33,151 nucleotides of DNA from Candidatus Falkowiibacteriota bacterium (GCA_018693855.1 JABHMO010000005.1:1-33151), one strand, 5' to 3'. Counted from the stretch's first letter, positions 1-8,935 are shown. Made by a program: numbers and translations. The notes: generated by a model not told the origin, from the sequence alone.

Positions 1-54
1 ATCTTCATCATCGACCGATTCAAGAGATTGTTCCATTGTTGATTCGTTTTGCAT
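1..54 (-). CDS. Partial N-terminus of a further LRR-family paralog (runs off left edge)
   Basis: An ATG at 52-54 opens a reading frame that continues past the left edge. Its first residues, M-Q-N-E-S-T-M-E-Q-S-L-E-S, match the N-terminal S-L-E-S signature of the paralogous family that fills 5914-11592. The start sits one base after the TAA of the upstream gene (arrangement TAATATG), the same stop-restart junction seen at 7500/7502 and 10931/10933, which suggests translational coupling. Only 18 codons are visible, so family membership rests on the N-terminal signature and the context. Confidence 0.6.
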   Translation of the reverse strand, partial: MQNESTMEQSLESVDDED

Positions 55-55
55 A

Positions 56-622
56 TTATTTCCAAATTATTTCACCTATTTTCCCTGCTTCTTCTAATTT
101 TATTAATTTACTAATGATTACTTCACTTAAATGTTCTTTGCTAATAGATAGATTTCCTATTTCAATATCATCTGCAACATTAAGTAATTTACATCCATAC
201 ATTGACAGAAAATCACATTTAAATCGCTCAGGAATATCTTTTACTTGTGTATTATCCAACACTAATTTATGACACTCAAATCCGATCGAAATCTCTTCTG
301 TTTGCGTATTTCTCAAAAACACCTCCCTGCAGATCAATCCAGGTGGAATTCGTTTAAATTCTTTATTATCAAATGCAATTAAAATCCCGCTTTTCACTGT
401 TGGACGCTCCAAATCATTTAAATCAATCGCCGTTTTCAACCATTTTTCAGGTTCATCCACAATTATCTCATCCCTTGCCCAATCCACAAACATCTCATAC
501 GTCCAAACTTTTTCTTTTTCTTGATTTTCAACTTTTTCTTTTTCCTGCAATTCTAAAATTTTCGTCAAAAGGCTATGTTTCTTTTTCACATCATCACCAA
601 CTTCTTCCAGTTGCTGCTGCAA
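56..622 (-). CDS. LRR-family paralog with 5' end cut off by an in-frame stop (probable pseudogene or TTG restart)
   Basis: The open frame of 188 codons begins at a TTG. It carries the family blocks: an E/K-rich coiled coil, a W-T-Y-E-M-F-V-D-W-A-R-D-E helix, leucine-rich repeats with I-P-P-G-L and I-P-E-R-F turns, and the C-terminal cap ending G-K-I-G-E-I. The natural start is probably an ATG at 689-691, exactly in frame, giving M-T-E-N-I-S-Q-L-E-N, which resembles the start of the paralog at 10933-11592 (M-T-E-Q-P). Codon 20 of that frame is TAA (632-634), so the N-terminus is separated from the rest. Either this is a recent nonsense allele, or translation restarts at the TTG four codons later and yields a protein without the N-terminal motif. 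It lies directly after the VWA gene on the same strand. Confidence 0.75.
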   Translation of the reverse strand: MQQQLEEVGDDVKKKHSLLTKILELQEKEKVENQEKEKVWTYEMFVDWARDEIIVDEPEKWLKTAIDLNDLERPTVKSGILIAFDNKEFKRIPPGLICREVFLRNTQTEEISIGFECHKLVLDNTQVKDIPERFKCDFLSMYGCKLLNVADDIEIGNLSISKEHLSEVIISKLIKLEEAGKIGEIIWK

Positions 623-698
623 TATATTTAATTATTGCTCGCAATCAGATCCTGGATTTTGGTTTTCTAATTGTGAAATATTTTCTGTCATAATTACA

Positions 699-3107
699 TT
701 ATTGCTGTTTTTCAATTTTTAATTTAATTTTTTTAATTTCCTCCCGAAATAAAGCTAATACCGTTTCGCCTAGTTCGGCTACGCTAAATATCTGACGGCC
801 ATCTTCACCCCAAAGTCTTTGAAATTTCTCACTGTCCTCCACTGGATCAAATGGACGATCTTTTGGTTTGTCATCCTTTATTCTGGGACCTGATTCTTCT
901 TCGTCAGGTTCATTGGACGCCTGCTTTTGCTCTTCGATTGTGACGATTTGAAGGGCTTTCATAATCATGTTCATTGATTTAAGCTTTTCTAAATAGTTTC
1001 GACTTTGCTGAAGAGTTTGAGTACCACCATCAGTTAATTCAAACCCAACATCAATCAATTCTCCCTTTTCAACTCTTTCAGAGTCCTTCTGTTCGTCAAA
1101 ACTATCCATAACTAACTGCAAAGCAGGGGCATCTTCTGTACCTCCAGAATCAGCGTTAACATAAGAGAATGCGGCAACTGTATCTAGGAAATCACGCTGA
1201 GGATCAACACCACTCTCAGGAGATTTAAATGGTTTAACTATCTTAGCGTCTTTAGCGTCTCCCCATACAATAACTTGAGTATTAATTCTAATTGGCGGTT
1301 TTTTGCATTTAAAGGATTTGAATAATTTATCAATTCCTCTTTCAAATTCAGCCAAGCTTTCCATAAAAGCAACGTAAAGAGCTTTAACTGCTTCAATGTT
1401 ATCACCAATCATTGAACCCGAAATATCAATTAAAAATCTAAACCGAATCTCATCAGGTTTAAATTTAATTTTTTCTATAAAACCTTTTTTTGCATAAGAT
1501 ATCACTTCATCAGGCAACTCATGAATTGCGCCATCTTGAAGTAAATGTCCATATTTTTTAACAAAATGACCAATATCAAGTTTTCCTTTACTATAATACC
1601 TATGCCACTCTGTTTCCAGCTCTTGTTTCAAATTAACTAAAATTTCTTCCCAGATTTTCGCAATATCTTTTTTGTAGCCTTCTACCTGACGTTGAATGTA
1701 GCGATAGTCTGCCATCACTAAATCAGCAAAAGCTGGGTCTTTAAATTTCCCTCCATATTCACTAGCGAACATTTCATCTTTTTTCCTTTGCAAATACTTT
1801 GCTTTTTCTTCTGGATTCATTCTTTTTAATCGTTCCGCATCGTAGGCTTCTTTTCGTTTCTTTTTTTCAGCATCCTTTTTGGCTCTAATAAAATCCTTCA
1901 CAGCCTCTCTGTCAATTGGACTTGGTTCATTTATATCTTTCCATGGATCATCATTTTCATTTTTAGGTTCACTGTCAGACTCTGTTTTTTTATCATCATC
2001 GCTTTTACTTTTCTCGTCAGAATCACTCGGCAAAGAGTCAGAACCTTCACCATCCCCCTCCTCGCCAGAATCCTGACCTTTTTTTGGTTTATTGGGGAAA
2101 GGTAGCTTTTCTAAATCATCAAAAAGAAACCTCCAAAATTCCGGTTCAACAATCTTTTCAATAATTGCATGTCTAAAAGAAGCGATGTGTTGCCTTTTTT
2201 CCTGAGGTAGTGTTGGTCGAGTAATTTCATCAACTAATTCAAACATTGACTTATTACCAACCTTAGAATCAACAAAAACCTTGACTCCAGGGTCAACCAG
2301 AACATCCTGATTAGGCACCATTCTTTTTCTAAGAAAATAGTATGCTAATTGAGCATGTTTACCATGGGAAAGTGCTGAGAATGGTTTTGAGTCATCAGTT
2401 TTTTCTCCCCTTTCTCCAGCTGGAAATAGATAATCTCGATAAATTTCATTAGCAACCGGACTGTGCTTACCTTGATCAATTTGAAATCTAGGGATAACAC
2501 GACCTTGTCTTTTATTAACATTAATATCATCTAAGCAGTTATAAAGCATGTGTACTTTTTTATACAGAAACAAAGCTAAACCTTTAATTTTTTCGCCATT
2601 AGGTTTATCGTCCAAGGGATTATCTTCTGTCAACCATTTAGGTAAAGGCTTGCCTTCAGATGCCGCTCTTTTTTGAAGAATATCAAGTGCTCTAGGATAG
2701 TTGTCTTTTGACACTCGTATCATGCGATCAAAGTTTCTCAATAATCCCTCAGGATCATCCATTAAATCACGGAGATGACCTATTTCATGACCAGATCCAA
2801 AGAGAAAACTCTCAGTGCTTGGCAAAGCACCAGCTTCATTGTCAAGCCAGTCTCGATAACCAAGACTTATTTCACCTTTCTCATAATCAATTTGAAAACC
2901 ATTACCAACCTTAAAACTCATGGTGTTATCTCCAGCAAGAGTAGTGAAAAGATTTCGATTATGATCAATATATTCCTGTGCTTGACGCTTAGCTCGTTCT
3001 ATCTGCTTCTTTTTCTCCAGTTTCTTTTCTTCTTCTGGTGTTAATGGCGTTGGCTCTTTTACTGGTTCGCCAGCTGGCTCTTTTTGATTGAATTGTTCTG
3101 CCTTCAT
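699..3107 (-). CDS. VWA-domain protein with N-terminal HExxH metallopeptidase-like domain
   Basis: 802 residues. Residues 1-50 are charged and probably disordered. H107-E-I-G-H111 is an HExxH motif, followed at about 186-194 by H-M-L-Y-N-C-L-D-D whose Asp could be a third metal ligand, so this part resembles the metallopeptidase-like domain found ahead of some VWA domains. Residues 343-387 are a very acidic linker. The C-terminal VWA domain starts near 553, with the MIDAS motif D561-I-S563-G-S565, a T in S-G-G-T-E-D near 665 and D in L-T-D-G-G-T near 706, so metal binding looks intact. VWA proteins of this kind work with MoxR AAA+ ATPases. The MoxR gene is immediately upstream (27 bp gap), so a two-protein machine is inferred. 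No Shine-Dalgarno is visible. Its substrate is unknown, and whether the HExxH domain is catalytic cannot be told from sequence. Confidence 0.85.
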   Translation of the reverse strand: MKAEQFNQKEPAGEPVKEPTPLTPEEEKKLEKKKQIERAKRQAQEYIDHNRNLFTTLAGDNTMSFKVGNGFQIDYEKGEISLGYRDWLDNEAGALPSTESFLFGSGHEIGHLRDLMDDPEGLLRNFDRMIRVSKDNYPRALDILQKRAASEGKPLPKWLTEDNPLDDKPNGEKIKGLALFLYKKVHMLYNCLDDINVNKRQGRVIPRFQIDQGKHSPVANEIYRDYLFPAGERGEKTDDSKPFSALSHGKHAQLAYYFLRKRMVPNQDVLVDPGVKVFVDSKVGNKSMFELVDEITRPTLPQEKRQHIASFRHAIIEKIVEPEFWRFLFDDLEKLPFPNKPKKGQDSGEEGDGEGSDSLPSDSDEKSKSDDDKKTESDSEPKNENDDPWKDINEPSPIDREAVKDFIRAKKDAEKKKRKEAYDAERLKRMNPEEKAKYLQRKKDEMFASEYGGKFKDPAFADLVMADYRYIQRQVEGYKKDIAKIWEEILVNLKQELETEWHRYYSKGKLDIGHFVKKYGHLLQDGAIHELPDEVISYAKKGFIEKIKFKPDEIRFRFLIDISGSMIGDNIEAVKALYVAFMESLAEFERGIDKLFKSFKCKKPPIRINTQVIVWGDAKDAKIVKPFKSPESGVDPQRDFLDTVAAFSYVNADSGGTEDAPALQLVMDSFDEQKDSERVEKGELIDVGFELTDGGTQTLQQSRNYLEKLKSMNMIMKALQIVTIEEQKQASNEPDEEESGPRIKDDKPKDRPFDPVEDSEKFQRLWGEDGRQIFSVAELGETVLALFREEIKKIKLKIEKQQ

Positions 3108-3134
3108 ATATTAAGCTAGTTTACATTTTTTAAT

Positions 3135-5810
3135 TTAGTACTGTGCGCCTATTGTTTTTATCTTGTGATCTTTTACAAACTTTATAATTTCATCCGTTTT
3201 AGCAGCTAGCTCTGCCTCTTTGTCATCTCTCTGCGCAGGTTCGAGATCGTTCTTTTCTATTTCTTTTTCTAGTTCTCTACAATCGTAAGCGATCCTATGT
3301 AAAGCAGTTAAATCTTCTTCGCTCTCCCCAGGACTACCCTTTGCAATAAAAGCCGTCAGCCCCCCCTCAAATGTCAATCTTGAATCAATTAAAGAGATTA
3401 CATGGTTATAAACAATCTTTATTTGCAATTCTGCAATCTGTCGTAATTGATTTTCTTTTTCAGCATCACCCATAATATCATCTAATTCATCATTCTCTTC
3501 GATTGATTCTTCTTCTGTCTTATCAAATCCTTTGTTTAATGAATCCATAAATTCCTTAGATATTTTTTGTCTTCCAGGTATTGGACCATACATTGCTTCT
3601 ATAAAATCTAGTGTACTAAGTTGTTCTATTGTTACCTTTTCACCAAGGTTTACGCTTCTTTCTGTTAATGAGTCAATTGATTTTGATCGATCAAAACCGT
3701 GCATTAGCTTGTCATAATCCTTTGGATTATTTGAATCAGGCCAATCTCCATCTGAGCCCTTCGGAAAGAAGTCTCCAACTGTTTGTAAAATTTGATAAAT
3801 ATATTTCAATTCATCAGGTCTAGATTTTGATCTCATCACATACTTTTTCAATAGATAATAATCCAAAGGTTTTTTGAATTTTTCATTTTTCCACTTCTCA
3901 ACAATCGGAATCAAATGCCGCAAGGACAGTACATTTTCATGCAAAAAATCTGAAGGTTTTCTATCTGATCCAAAAACAGCATCACTCGGATCATATAGTT
4001 TAGATCCATCACCGTATAAACTTGAAAGATTGTGGCCTGAGAAAACATCCTGCAACACTCTAGCACAACGAGTAAGATTATAAATTTGTTCTACTGCTCC
4101 TTGTGGCAAATTCGTTCCATGCAGATCATCAATCATTCGAGTCATCACCATGTGAAAAAGTTCGTTGCCTTCACGTCTTTCACGAAGCTCGGCTTTTTCC
4201 TGTTCTGTTCGATTAATAGTTGCCTCCTCTTTTGAACTGAAGTCATCAACATCAATTTCATTTCGTAGATAGTCGTATGCAACCAATCCCCATCTGGAAA
4301 GAAAAGCAGAGTCTAATTTTTGTCTTCCTACATACTGTTCATTATCATCAGGTTTCCAGTTACCTGTGCCAATCACAGCAAATCCTTCTGGGACCTGAAA
4401 TTCGGGTAAATCATCAACCATTGGTTTAACATAATCACCTGCCTGTTTCGTTAAAAGATCATTCAACATTATCAAAATATGATGAGGAATGGCATTCATC
4501 TCATCAATAATAATTGGACGACCATCCTTCATCGCTTTATAAAACATTCCGAGATACGCTTTCGTTTCAACTGGCTGTTTAAATGATTCTACGTAGGCAT
4601 CCGTTAGATCCTTAATCATCTCCGAAGAAGATTCTGGATTTGCTTTTTTATAAGCATTCACTTTTTCATTGATAAATTCAACCTGTTCTTCCGGGTTCAT
4701 CTGAACCATCTTTTCAATCTTGATACCTCCAATGAAAATATCAGCGTCTATTTCTTTATTACCAGAGATCACAAGTGGTTCACTCGCAGCCTCTCGTTCT
4801 CTTTTCCAGGACGCAAATAGTTTTACGTATTGCGCCAATGCATCTTTATACTCAGCTTTATTATTAAAATCTGACTGCACAGGCTCTTCTGGACGGTGAT
4901 GAGCTTTCATGTTATTTTCACCATTTTCCCAGCGTTCCAAGTATTTCTCAGACAAAACTGTTCTAACTAGATGTTTTCCTAATTCAGTTTTACCACTACC
5001 CAACTCTCCAGTAATAAATACGGGTTGCCCAATCGCTATGTCTTCTATAACATCTTGCATAACTTCTTTTACATATGGAGTTTCCACAATTCTTCCGTTA
5101 GCATCAAAACTCTCTTTCATGTTTTTAATTTTATCAAAAACAATATAAATAAAAGCCTCAGGATTCTCCTTTAAATAAAGTTTATATTCCTCCAATTTTT
5201 CTTTGTATGCCTGATTTGCTTCATGAATGGTCTCATAATCGTCATCATCGGAAGCCAAATCCTTAGCCATAACAAGAACATCAAGTTCATCACTATATTT
5301 AGCTATTTCTTTTTTTGCTTTAAGATATTCTTTGTGTCGATAATTTGTAAATTCAATCATCTCTTTCCCAAACTCACTTTCCGTCGTCTCTGTCTCGTCT
5401 TCACCTGTAAGTTTTTTTCTAAGTTCCACCAATTCCAAAGTTTTTCTGATTTTTGATTTAATTCTCCCTTCAACTAAAGCATCGAGTTTTGCATTACTCA
5501 ATCCCTTTTTCTTCTTAGCAATTTCGTCTCGAATAGCTTTTTCGTCAATAAATTCTCTTATCTCCTCGGGAGCAAGATCTTCATTCATAACTTTACGTGG
5601 AGTTAGATGAAGTTTTACCTCTCTTTCCTCTCCATCAATTTCTCGTTTCGCAATCACAGGTTTAGTCACTTTACATAATTCTTTCCATTCTTTAGCAAAT
5701 TTCATACGTAGTCCCTGAAATCTATCAAACTTTTTTTCGATTGTTTCAAGTTGAGATTGATCTTCACCTGGTAGATCTACGATGTCAATGTAGCTTGGTT
5801 GTTCTTTCAT
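3135..5810 (-). CDS. MoxR-type AAA+ ATPase (AAA_5/dynein-related), enlarged
   Basis: 891 residues, far larger than ordinary MoxR proteins of about 300-350. Residues 1-235 are charged and helical, probably coiled coil. The AAA+ core has Walker A G-E-L-G-S-G-K-T at 268-275, Walker B I-I-I-D-E with D436/E437, sensor 1 in G-T-G-N-W near 484, and an arginine-finger segment L-D-S-A-F-L-S-R-W around 499-507. About 155 residues lie between Walker A and B, much more than normal, so there is an insertion that may form a client- or partner-specific element. The gene sits between the LRR-family array and the VWA gene, all on the minus strand. ATP-driven remodelling together with the VWA partner is established for the family; the target here is unknown. 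Its leader carries four 10-bp repeat units (5825-5859). Confidence 0.87.
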   Translation of the reverse strand: MKEQPSYIDIVDLPGEDQSQLETIEKKFDRFQGLRMKFAKEWKELCKVTKPVIAKREIDGEEREVKLHLTPRKVMNEDLAPEEIREFIDEKAIRDEIAKKKKGLSNAKLDALVEGRIKSKIRKTLELVELRKKLTGEDETETTESEFGKEMIEFTNYRHKEYLKAKKEIAKYSDELDVLVMAKDLASDDDDYETIHEANQAYKEKLEEYKLYLKENPEAFIYIVFDKIKNMKESFDANGRIVETPYVKEVMQDVIEDIAIGQPVFITGELGSGKTELGKHLVRTVLSEKYLERWENGENNMKAHHRPEEPVQSDFNNKAEYKDALAQYVKLFASWKREREAASEPLVISGNKEIDADIFIGGIKIEKMVQMNPEEQVEFINEKVNAYKKANPESSSEMIKDLTDAYVESFKQPVETKAYLGMFYKAMKDGRPIIIDEMNAIPHHILIMLNDLLTKQAGDYVKPMVDDLPEFQVPEGFAVIGTGNWKPDDNEQYVGRQKLDSAFLSRWGLVAYDYLRNEIDVDDFSSKEEATINRTEQEKAELRERREGNELFHMVMTRMIDDLHGTNLPQGAVEQIYNLTRCARVLQDVFSGHNLSSLYGDGSKLYDPSDAVFGSDRKPSDFLHENVLSLRHLIPIVEKWKNEKFKKPLDYYLLKKYVMRSKSRPDELKYIYQILQTVGDFFPKGSDGDWPDSNNPKDYDKLMHGFDRSKSIDSLTERSVNLGEKVTIEQLSTLDFIEAMYGPIPGRQKISKEFMDSLNKGFDKTEEESIEENDELDDIMGDAEKENQLRQIAELQIKIVYNHVISLIDSRLTFEGGLTAFIAKGSPGESEEDLTALHRIAYDCRELEKEIEKNDLEPAQRDDKEAELAAKTDEIIKFVKDHKIKTIGAQY

Positions 5811-5824
5811 ATGAGTAATAAGAG

Positions 5825-5859
5825 GGCTAAAGATGGCTAGAGATGGCTAGAGGGGGCCT
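5825..5859. repeat. 10-bp tandem repeat in the MoxR gene leader
   Basis: The plus strand shows GGCT/GGCC at 5825, 5835, 5845 and 5855, exactly 10 bp apart, with units close to GGCTAGAGAT. It lies 15-49 bp upstream of the minus-strand ATG at 5810, in the only sizeable gap (103 bp) of this cluster. The same kind of unit recurs before greA, mreB and uvrD. Confidence 0.8.
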
Positions 5860-5913
5860 ACAAAGAGGTTAGAAAAACTTAGCCGATTTAGCTCCTGTTA
5901 TGTTTTAGATTGA

Positions 5914-6693
5914 TTATAATTCGAAAACGTTAACATCGTTTTCTTCGTCCACAATGTATATATGGTTAATTTTACCTTCTTCTTTTAATCGAATCAGCTG
6001 TTCTCTAATTTCATCCGAAAAAAATCCTTTACTAATACTTAAACGATCAATTTCTATATCTTCACCAATATAATCTATTTGATTATTCCGCATAACCAAA
6101 TCCTTACAGACAAGACCATTCTCAATAGCATGAACCTCTGTACCTGAAATATTAATTCTCTTACTCATCATCTTAATACCAGGTAAGCTTTTTATATTTG
6201 TTTTAGCCAAATTCAAAAAATCACATTGAACATTTTTAGAGATTTTCCTTACTTTTGTGTAACCAAAATCAATATATTCACCCTTTATATATGGTGGAAT
6301 TCTCTTTATTCCATCAAGACCAAAAAGACGCATTTCTCTTAATTTAAACCTAGGTTGCGTCATATCGCTTAGATCAAGATTTTCTTCAACCCATTCATCT
6401 GGATCATTCGACCCGACCTCATCCCTCGCCCAATCCACAAACATCTCTCGCGTCCAATACTGTTCCTTTTCTTTTTGCTCGAGTAGCATTCTTCGCTGCA
6501 ACTCTTCTACTTGTCTCATTAGTTCTAAAACTTCTGCGCGTCCGTCAACCTCTAAGTCCTCTATTTTTCTATCATTTAACAACTGTTTTAGTTTTTCTTC
6601 TAGTTTATCAATTTCAAACTGAGCATCCCCTTTTTCAGAAGACTCAAGATTAGTTTGTTGATCAATGCGTTGTTCAAATGATTGATTAGTCAT
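5914..6693 (-). CDS. Coiled-coil/LRR array protein 7 (family member next to the MoxR gene)
   Basis: 259 residues. N-terminal T-N-L-E-S at 14-18, a coiled coil at about 25-75, then Y-W-T-R-E-M-F-V-D-W-A-R-D-E-V at 79-93, the D-L-S-D block at 107-110, and about five leucine-rich units (about 120-225) with signature I-P-P-Y-I and I-x-I-S-G-T. The C-terminal cap reads R-L-S-I-S-K-G-F-F-S then G-K-I-N-H-I. The unit length of 20-22 residues with I-P turns resembles short bacterial LRRs of the YopM/IpaH kind, a resemblance only. No catalytic motif, signal peptide or membrane segment is seen. It is the last family member before the MoxR gene and 9 bp after its upstream neighbour. The function is not recognised; a binding or adaptor role is inferred from the solenoid fold. 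Confidence 0.8.
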   Translation of the reverse strand: MTNQSFEQRIDQQTNLESSEKGDAQFEIDKLEEKLKQLLNDRKIEDLEVDGRAEVLELMRQVEELQRRMLLEQKEKEQYWTREMFVDWARDEVGSNDPDEWVEENLDLSDMTQPRFKLREMRLFGLDGIKRIPPYIKGEYIDFGYTKVRKISKNVQCDFLNLAKTNIKSLPGIKMMSKRINISGTEVHAIENGLVCKDLVMRNNQIDYIGEDIEIDRLSISKGFFSDEIREQLIRLKEEGKINHIYIVDEENDVNVFEL

Positions 6694-6702
6694 AATTAAT
6701 TC

Positions 6703-7500
6703 TTACTCTATTTTATCCGCATGTTGAGGATACATTTTTTTTAATTTTTCCTTTCTTTTCTCAGACAAACAATCAAAAATTATGGTTCCCCCAACATAAT
6801 CAGGTAGAACTAACCCTTTAATAGTTTTCAAATCATTAAAAATCAGATGATTACCAATGTAATTTGGTAGCTTAAGTCCTCGAGGGTTAGTTAAATTAGG
6901 AAAAATCAAAGTTTTACCTATATAATCTGGAAAATTCACCCCCTCTGCCAAAGTTAATGATTGCAACACTAAGTTTATTTCAATTCTGTTAGGAAAATTG
7001 AATCCATCAGCATCAGTTAAATCGATTGTTTCGATACTACCATGAAAATTTTCAGGAAATTCTAAATCTTGCGAAAATTTTTGTCCGTTCAACCTTAAAT
7101 ATAGAATTCTTAGATTAGGTGGAAAACGTTTCAATTTAGATAGATCTAATGTTAATGACTCAGATTTTAGTCGTGGATGAGAGCAATCACTTAGATCAAG
7201 TGTTGCATCTAACCACTCCTCAGCATTCTCTACTCCCACTTCATCCCTCGCCCACTCAATAAATTGTTCCTTATCCCAATATTTCTCTTTTTCTTGCTTT
7301 ACAACCTTCATCTTTTCCTGTAACGACTCAATCTGCTTCAGTAAATCCAAAATCCGTGCACGATCTTTGTTATTTAGTTCATTAACATCTCCAACTTGAA
7401 TCGCCTCAAGCTGAGCTTGAAGATTTATAAGTTCTTTTTCGTGATCAGGTTCCGAGGGAGCTGATTCAAGTGATTGAATTGTAGGTGGTTCTTCTTGCAT
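6703..7500 (-). CDS. Coiled-coil array protein 6 with a different 21-residue solenoid repeat
   Basis: 265 residues. The shared scaffold is present: Q-S-L-E-S at 9-13, a coiled coil at about 22-72, Y-W-D-K-E-Q-F-I-E-W-A-R-D-E-V at 74-88, and D-L-S-D. From residue 166 to 249 there are four exact 21-residue repeats of pattern G-L-x-L-P-x-Y-I-G-x-x-L-I-F-x-x-L, unlike the I-P-type LRRs of its siblings. The usual C-terminal cap is missing and the protein ends in a basic helix. Same operon as its neighbours: 9 bp before the next gene, and its ATG lies one base after the TAA of the preceding gene (TAATATG). It looks like a module swap on a conserved scaffold. Function unknown. Confidence 0.8.
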   Translation of the reverse strand: MQEEPPTIQSLESAPSEPDHEKELINLQAQLEAIQVGDVNELNNKDRARILDLLKQIESLQEKMKVVKQEKEKYWDKEQFIEWARDEVGVENAEEWLDATLDLSDCSHPRLKSESLTLDLSKLKRFPPNLRILYLRLNGQKFSQDLEFPENFHGSIETIDLTDADGFNFPNRIEINLVLQSLTLAEGVNFPDYIGKTLIFPNLTNPRGLKLPNYIGNHLIFNDLKTIKGLVLPDYVGGTIIFDCLSEKRKEKLKKMYPQHADKIE

Positions 7501-7501
7501 A

Positions 7502-8185
7502 TTAATCTTCAGTGTCCATGTATTCTATCTCTCCTATTTTTCCTTGCTTTTGTAGATTCTCTAATTGATTTTTTATGTCTTGACTTACTTTTGATAAAGA
7601 AACCTTTAATTTTCCTATTTGTATATTATTAGAAACTTTTTTAATTGTACAATATCTCATCGACAATTCTGCAAAATGACATTCGTCTGGAATTTCTGTA
7701 ATAGGAGTTCTACCAACGTCTAATTTTGCTATGTGATGTTTTACAGGAATTTCACGTAAATCAGTATTATAGGCATACACCCAATTAGCAATCAATCCAG
7801 GAGGAAGTCTTTCAAGCTCTACGAGCAAAATCACCGTTAAATCCCCACCTATCACCGCCGGAGCAGCCAAATCATGTAAGTCGAATGTTTCATCTACCCA
7901 CGCTTCAGGATCTTCTCTCTTTACTTCCTTTTTCGCCCAATCAACAAACATCTCTCGCGTCCAACACTGTTCTTTTTCTTCTTTCTCAATTAACTGTTTC
8001 TGTTGTAATTGTTCTATCTGTTTCATCAATTCCAAAACCTCTGCACGTTCATTGTCGCTCAATGCTTCTACCTCGCGCCCTGCCTTAATATTCTCAATCT
8101 TGGCCTGCAAACTTGCAATTGTTTTTTCATTATCAGATTCTGGTTGTACTGCTTCGAGTGATTGTTCCATGTTGGATTGATTCAT
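7502..8185 (-). CDS. Coiled-coil/LRR array protein 5
   Basis: The frame stays open up to a TTG at 8218, but the ATG at 8183-8185 is preferred. It gives M-N-Q-S-N-M-E-Q-S-L-E-A, matching sibling N-termini, and avoids an overlap with the upstream gene. About 227 residues: N-terminal Q-S-L-E-A motif, coiled coil containing E-L-M-K-Q-I-E-Q-L-Q-Q-K, the W-T-R-E-M-F-V-D-W-A block, then about four LRR units with L-P-P-G-L and I-P-D-E turns, and a cap ending G-K-I-G-E-I. The C-terminal half differs strongly from its neighbours while the coiled coil is nearly the same. No enzymatic motif. Function unknown; inferred partner-binding protein. Confidence 0.8.
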   Translation of the reverse strand: MNQSNMEQSLEAVQPESDNEKTIASLQAKIENIKAGREVEALSDNERAEVLELMKQIEQLQQKQLIEKEEKEQCWTREMFVDWAKKEVKREDPEAWVDETFDLHDLAAPAVIGGDLTVILLVELERLPPGLIANWVYAYNTDLREIPVKHHIAKLDVGRTPITEIPDECHFAELSMRYCTIKKVSNNIQIGKLKVSLSKVSQDIKNQLENLQKQGKIGEIEYMDTED

Positions 8186-8201
8186 AATACTTAATTCATT
8201 A

Positions 8202-8930
8202 TTAAATAGAATGCACAACAGTCATAGTACCTCGATAATAAACGTCTATGCTTTTTATATTTCCCTGTTTTCTTAATTTCTTTAACTTCTGCGCAATTGC
8301 GTCAGAAAAGTTACCCTTAGTTAAAACTAATTTGTCGATATTTAAATTCGAACCTACACTTTCTAAATTACATCCTTCCATGGAAAGAGTCTTACAGTTG
8401 AATCCTGATGGAATTTCTTTAATTGGCGTATTGTTAATCTCAACATACTTAAATCTTAAGTTGGCCGGGAGTTCCCTAGCATTTGTTCCATTTAAATTTA
8501 TTCGTTCACCTATTAACCCCGGAGGGATAGTTTTTGTATTTTTTTCATTTTCTCTTTGCATTAACGTCATTAGCAATTTGGGCGACGTAATATCATCTAA
8601 ATCAAAGTTAGCATCAACATACTGCTCTGCCCAATCTCTACCCCATTCAGGTTGAACCTCAGTCATTGCCCAATCAATAAACATCTCTCGAGTCCAATAC
8701 TGTTCTCTTTCTTTTTTCTCAATTAATTGTTTTTGCTGTAATAATTCCATCCGCTTCATCAATTTCAAGGCTTGCGATCTCTCCTTGACGTTCAATTCAT
8801 CAAAATTACGCTCAAAAAGCAACTCGGCTAACTCAACTTGGTATTTATCAATTTCAAGTCGCAAATCGCCTTCATCGACCGATTCAAGATTGCTTTGTGT
8901 TATTTTTTCTTCAAAAGGTAATTTATTCAT
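8202..8930 (-). CDS. Coiled-coil/LRR array protein 4
   Basis: 242 residues. S-N-L-E-S near residue 13-17, coiled coil, Y-W-T-R-E-M-F-I-D-W-A block, D-L-D-D, then LRR units with I-P-P-G-L, L-P-A-N-L and I-P-S-G-F turns, and a cap with K-L-V-L-T-K-G-N-F-S. Its N-terminal half is close to that of the upstream sibling (8936-9676), down to long stretches of near-identical DNA (for example around 8775-8870 versus 9505-9600), so these two are a recent duplication whose solenoids have since diverged. Gap to the upstream gene is 5 bp. Function unknown. Confidence 0.8.
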   Translation of the reverse strand: MNKLPFEEKITQSNLESVDEGDLRLEIDKYQVELAELLFERNFDELNVKERSQALKLMKRMELLQQKQLIEKKEREQYWTREMFIDWAMTEVQPEWGRDWAEQYVDANFDLDDITSPKLLMTLMQRENEKNTKTIPPGLIGERINLNGTNARELPANLRFKYVEINNTPIKEIPSGFNCKTLSMEGCNLESVGSNLNIDKLVLTKGNFSDAIAQKLKKLRKQGNIKSIDVYYRGTMTVVHSI

Positions 8931-8935
8931 ATTTA

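Noticed and set aside
632-634. TAA read as a sense codon (alternative genetic code)
   Set aside because: TAA, TAG and TGA all end other genes in the window at sensible positions, and TGA ends the gene at 15067-15408, which also excludes the UGA-glycine code of some Patescibacteria.
8248-8655. Plus-strand 135-codon open frame opposite an array gene, and similar frames at 373-693 and 9889-10239
   Set aside because: They lie antisense to clearly coding family members, have no ribosome sites, and their amino-acid make-up is typical of shadow frames.
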